DNA of 8,935 nucleotides from Candidatus Heimdallarchaeota archaeon (GTDB lineage: Archaea; Asgardarchaeota; Heimdallarchaeia; Heimdallarchaeales; Heimdallarchaeaceae), in NCBI GenBank assembly GCA_016839985.1, contig JAEOTG010000110.1:1-8935 (forward strand), in the 5' to 3' direction. The notes beneath the pieces are model-generated. The model saw only the letters and a list, made by a program, of their open reading frames with translations, ran no database searches and had not been told where the DNA came from. Positions 6,288 to 8,935 of the stretch are shown here, piece by piece (the stretch's first letter is position 1; each line of letters opens with the position of its first letter). The position numbers and the translations under genes are program-made.

Positions 6288-6296
6288 TTTATAAAC
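6288..6296 (+). promoter_or_regulatory. TATA box for the MFS transporter gene
   Basis: TTTATAAAC is centred about 35 bases before the ATG at 6327, predicting a leader of about 9 nt. A second TTATAAAC lies at 6257-6264, exactly 32 bases upstream. A T8 run follows at 6300-6307. No ribosome binding site is present. Confidence 0.55.
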
Positions 6297-6299
6297 TGC

Positions 6300-6307
6300 T
6301 TTTTTTT
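6300..6307 (+). terminator. possible T8 terminator of the 263-residue protein gene
   Basis: Eight T residues form the only T-tract after the upstream stop codon at 6255. It lies between the TATA box and ATG of the MFS gene, so it could either end the upstream transcript or be part of a pyrimidine-rich core promoter. Confidence 0.25.
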
Positions 6308-6326
6308 CGTTAAACAAATTTTTAAA

Positions 6327-7724
6327 ATGGTGAATCTCCTGGACAATGACTCTGACACTCCTCTGGTAACGTTGGAATCTGAACCAATTACAGACTTACC
6401 TACAGAAAGAGAACCAACCTATCTAGACGTTTTTAAAAATAGAGATTTTATGAAATTACTTTCTGGTCAGTTTTTCAGTAATTTTGGTGATGCTATTTTT
6501 CGTATTGCTATCCAATTATATGTATATGAGGTAACACTATCCATTACTGCAATGACTCTTATATTAGCAGCTCAAACAGTTCCATGGATAATAATCGGAC
6601 CTATAGCTGGAGTTTTTGCAGATAGAATTAGTCGTAAAGCTATTATGATAGGTGCTGATATAATTAGAGGAGCAGCAATATTAATTCTACCTTTTCTTAA
6701 TAGTATCTACGGTATTGCTATAATTGCTTTTATTCTTGGTGCAGCTTCTGCTACTTTTACAGCACCTCGATCTGCAGCTATACCTGAAATAACAGGATTA
6801 CGATTGTATGTTAAAGCCATATCACTTAGTCAACTAGTTTTTCAAACTCTTGCTGTTGTTGGTCCTCTTTTTGCTGCTCCAATCTATATATTATTAGGTT
6901 CATCGACTTTTTGGATAACTAGTGGATGTTTCTTTGTTTCAGGAATAATCATATTCCTAACAACAATTCCTTCAGCTTCAAGAGACAAAAAAGAAGTCAT
7001 TACATTTAAGGTTGTTTTGAGAGATTTAAAGGAAGGATTTGGATATCTTATCAAACACCCAACAGTTAGAATGTTATTATTCTTGTTTACCTTCTTAATT
7101 ATTGGAACTACATTCGCAGGTCCTTTGCTTTTGCCCTACCTTTTTGAAGTAAAACATAATGCTATCTCCATTCAATTTTTTAATACTCCACTATCTTTAA
7201 CGCAAATCTATGATCCAACATTTATTTCTGGACTTAAAGATATATCAGATAGGGAATTTGGTTTTTTGGGAGCAATAATCGCATTAGGTTCAGTAATGGG
7301 TAATCTAGTTTTTGGTAGATTTGAGAAAAAAATAGGAAGACCGTTGGCATTAACACTAGGATCTTTAGCTATCTCAATGTTTTATTTTGTATTTCTTTTT
7401 AAACCAGGTTTCTATATTTTACTAGCTGTGGGACTAGTTCAGGGATTCCTTAATGGAATGTTCAGTTTAGCAATCAATGCTCTATTTGCAGAAAATGTGC
7501 CAAATGAAGTTAGAGGAAGAGCTTATAGTGCAACGAATGCTTATATACAAGTTTTCAGTGTTCTCGGGTTATCTCTTTCCGGTCTTACAGCAGATTCTAT
7601 TGGTATTGTTGTAACAATGGCTGGAGCTGGTATTTTCCTACTTTCTACCACTATAATAATTATAATATTTACAAAGTTTTACAAATTCGCTTCGAAACCT
7701 TCAAATCCAATTTTAGAGGCTTAA
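6327..7724 (+). CDS. MFS family transporter, probable exporter
   Basis: A 465-residue inner-membrane secondary transporter with about 12 hydrophobic segments, within the usual MFS length. About 36 acidic, Pro/Thr-rich cytosolic residues precede the first helix. FKNRDFMKLLSGQFFSNFGD (36-55) is the typical opening of the MFS_3/EntS-like exporter branch. The loop 2-3 signature motif A appears as GVFADRISRK (95-104), and VPNEVRGRAYS (391-401) matches the P-x-x-RGR motif near helices 10-11. The loop after TM7 (about 272-309) is unusually long and hydrophilic and would face outside. This branch exports drugs, siderophores and other small molecules, driven by the proton gradient; the substrate cannot be read from sequence. 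The promoter has duplicated TATA-like sites and an inverted repeat, suggesting regulation. It has its own TATA box, so co-transcription with the upstream gene is not required. Confidence 0.92.
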   Translation: MVNLLDNDSDTPLVTLESEPITDLPTEREPTYLDVFKNRDFMKLLSGQFFSNFGDAIFRIAIQLYVYEVTLSITAMTLILAAQTVPWIIIGPIAGVFADRISRKAIMIGADIIRGAAILILPFLNSIYGIAIIAFILGAASATFTAPRSAAIPEITGLRLYVKAISLSQLVFQTLAVVGPLFAAPIYILLGSSTFWITSGCFFVSGIIIFLTTIPSASRDKKEVITFKVVLRDLKEGFGYLIKHPTVRMLLFLFTFLIIGTTFAGPLLLPYLFEVKHNAISIQFFNTPLSLTQIYDPTFISGLKDISDREFGFLGAIIALGSVMGNLVFGRFEKKIGRPLALTLGSLAISMFYFVFLFKPGFYILLAVGLVQGFLNGMFSLAINALFAENVPNEVRGRAYSATNAYIQVFSVLGLSLSGLTADSIGIVVTMAGAGIFLLSTTIIIIIFTKFYKFASKPSNPILEA

Positions 7725-7785
7725 TTGTGTTTATATATTGGATTAGTTTTTCTTTGCCGGTATTACATATTACACAACTCTTTTG

Positions 7786-7794
7786 TATGTAAAA
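7786..7794 (+). promoter_or_regulatory. possible TATA box for the secreted protein gene
   Basis: TATGTAAAA is centred about 28 bases before the ATG at 7818 and would give a leaderless mRNA. A better-looking TTTATATAT at 7730-7738 lies about 84 bases before the ATG and would give a leader of about 55 nt. The choice is uncertain. Confidence 0.3.
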
Positions 7795-7817
7795 TCAAAT
7801 ATGTTCTTTTGATTTAA

Positions 7818-8935
7818 ATGAAAAGAAATCAAAAAAATATTATTTTGACATTCCTAGTTGTTACGCTGTTTCTCTCAGTAACTCTAACATCTGTAAAGAC
7901 TTTGGGGTATGATTGGAATTTCACTACAACTATGGGATTGGTAGAACATGATAATACTGAATATGGATACTTAACTGGCAACCATGAGATTGAAAATCAA
8001 TATCTAGAAACTAAATACGCAACTGATATAAGATATGTTAGCGAAGGTGTGGGTAATACAATAGATTCAATGAATAATAATTCAAAAGAATTCAGACATA
8101 GTTTTAGCAATATTCATTACAACAGCTATAACACATACGATTATGGAAACAATATGTGGGCTAACCACATAACATACGTTCAAGCATCCAATAATACTGG
8201 TACATCTCCACAATTGAATTTTACCGTTGGTCTCAATGACAAAGGTGCATTATCACTTAGGTCTCAAACTGCTTTAGAAATGGAAGCTGGAGTGGTTTAT
8301 TTATTTATAGTAAATCTTCGAGCTGGAGAAGTGTATGATCTTAATCTGAGGGCAGTCGATTTTGTAACATACTATGTGTACTTTGGTGAACAATACTCAT
8401 TTGAAGGTTCTGTAGGTGCGTTACCTACAAGAGATGTTCAAATTCTCTTAGCAAGAGAAAGTGGTGAACACTTAATATATTTCTATTCTTCAAATGAGAA
8501 TTATGTGATAATTGAACCAAGGGAAATTAAAGTGAATGGACTTTCGGTTGATAGTCCTGCTTCAGGAACTTTCATTAATCAACCAGATCAAATTTGGAAT
8601 GAAACTATACATGACACTCAAGAAAACAAAAAGAAAGAAGCTGTTCATGCATTTTTCTTAAAAATTCCAAAAGGAGATTATAAGTTTAAATATATTAGAT
8701 TTGATACATATAGTACAGATGCATGGATAGCTACCTCAAGTATGTACTATGAAGATACAACACAGCCTAGATACTTTGATTTTCCAATAGGCTCCACTTT
8801 TACTGAAAAGTTTTCATTTCATTTTGAATATGATACTAATGTTGTTGTTTTAATTATGGCTGAAAGAGATAACACAGATTACATCGAGTTTGATTACGTC
8901 TTTTCTGTTACTAGTGAAGATTTCCCAATTTTAGA
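7818..8935 (+). CDS. Secreted surface protein with PPC-like beta domain, 3'-truncated
   Basis: The frame is open for 372 codons from the ATG to the window edge, so the C-terminus is missing. Residues 1-30 are a typical Sec signal: MKRNQKN, then a hydrophobic core (8-24), with possible cleavage near 29-31. The mature part is rich in Asn, Thr, Tyr and acidic residues and contains no Cys. N-glycosylation sequons occur at Asn34, 87, 125, 134 and 261, as expected for an archaeal extracellular protein. Residues about 152-190 (LEMEAGVVYLFIVNLRAGEVYDLNL, split at 152-165 and 166-176) have the pattern of a bacterial/archaeal pre-peptidase C-terminal (PPC) beta sandwich. A second similar unit may span 275-310, with AFFLKIPKGDYKFKYI at 278-293. 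No catalytic motif is visible. It could be a cell-envelope or adhesion protein, or the front part of a larger membrane-anchored one. Confidence 0.85.
   Translation, partial: MKRNQKNIILTFLVVTLFLSVTLTSVKTLGYDWNFTTTMGLVEHDNTEYGYLTGNHEIENQYLETKYATDIRYVSEGVGNTIDSMNNNSKEFRHSFSNIHYNSYNTYDYGNNMWANHITYVQASNNTGTSPQLNFTVGLNDKGALSLRSQTALEMEAGVVYLFIVNLRAGEVYDLNLRAVDFVTYYVYFGEQYSFEGSVGALPTRDVQILLARESGEHLIYFYSSNENYVIIEPREIKVNGLSVDSPASGTFINQPDQIWNETIHDTQENKKKEAVHAFFLKIPKGDYKFKYIRFDTYSTDAWIATSSMYYEDTTQPRYFDFPIGSTFTEKFSFHFEYDTNVVVLIMAERDNTDYIEFDYVFSVTSEDFPIL

Noticed and set aside
7733..7746. 14-base match to the window start (ATATATTGGATTAG also at 4-17)
   Set aside because: One copy is inside a coding frame and the other in a spacer, with no flanking similarity. 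A chance match is plausible in AT-rich sequence.
1..8935. CRISPR, tRNA/rRNA, insertion sequences, defence or phage modules
   Set aside because: I looked for regular spaced repeats, cloverleaf-like segments, transposase or nuclease motifs and terminal inverted repeats and saw none. The coding space is filled by metabolic, transport and surface genes.

Overview
This AT-rich 8.9 kb window looks archaeal and chromosomal. Genes sit close together (gaps of about 40-125 bp), and every start is an ATG without a convincing Shine-Dalgarno sequence. Several starts lie 25-40 nt downstream of a TTTATAAA-type TATA box, and genes are followed by oligo-T tracts: archaeal promoters, leaderless or short-leader mRNAs and U-tract termination. 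The Thr/Asn-rich secreted protein with N-glycosylation sequons and the lineage-mixed gene content would fit an Asgard-type archaeon (for example the Heimdallarchaeia/Gerdarchaeales side). That placement is an inference and was not tested.

Layout, left to right: (1) the 3' part of a TspO/MBR-like tryptophan-rich membrane protein, cut by the left edge; (2) a DegV-family lipid-binding protein; (3) a small MscL-type mechanosensitive channel with a charged N-terminal extension, all on the + strand; (4) on the - strand, a class III PLP aminotransferase of the glutamate-1-semialdehyde-aminomutase-like group, fused at its C-terminus to an SCP2-type lipid-binding domain; (5) divergently on the + strand, a TrpB/threonine-synthase-fold PLP enzyme of a conserved uncharacterised family; (6) a 263-residue protein that I tentatively read as two divergent cyclin-like repeats (TFB-like); (7) an MFS exporter with an extended outer loop; (8) a secreted, probably glycosylated surface protein with a PPC-like beta domain, running off the right edge.

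Most genes appear to have their own promoter and terminator, so this is not one operon. The closest functional link is the divergent pair of PLP enzymes sharing a 124-bp control region. Several products (TspO-like, DegV, SCP2 fusion) belong to families that bind lipids or other hydrophobic ligands, but co-function is only a hypothesis. I see no tRNA, rRNA, CRISPR array, insertion sequence or phage gene. The most unusual item is the aminotransferase-SCP2 fusion. There is no intergenic stretch longer than 300 bases.
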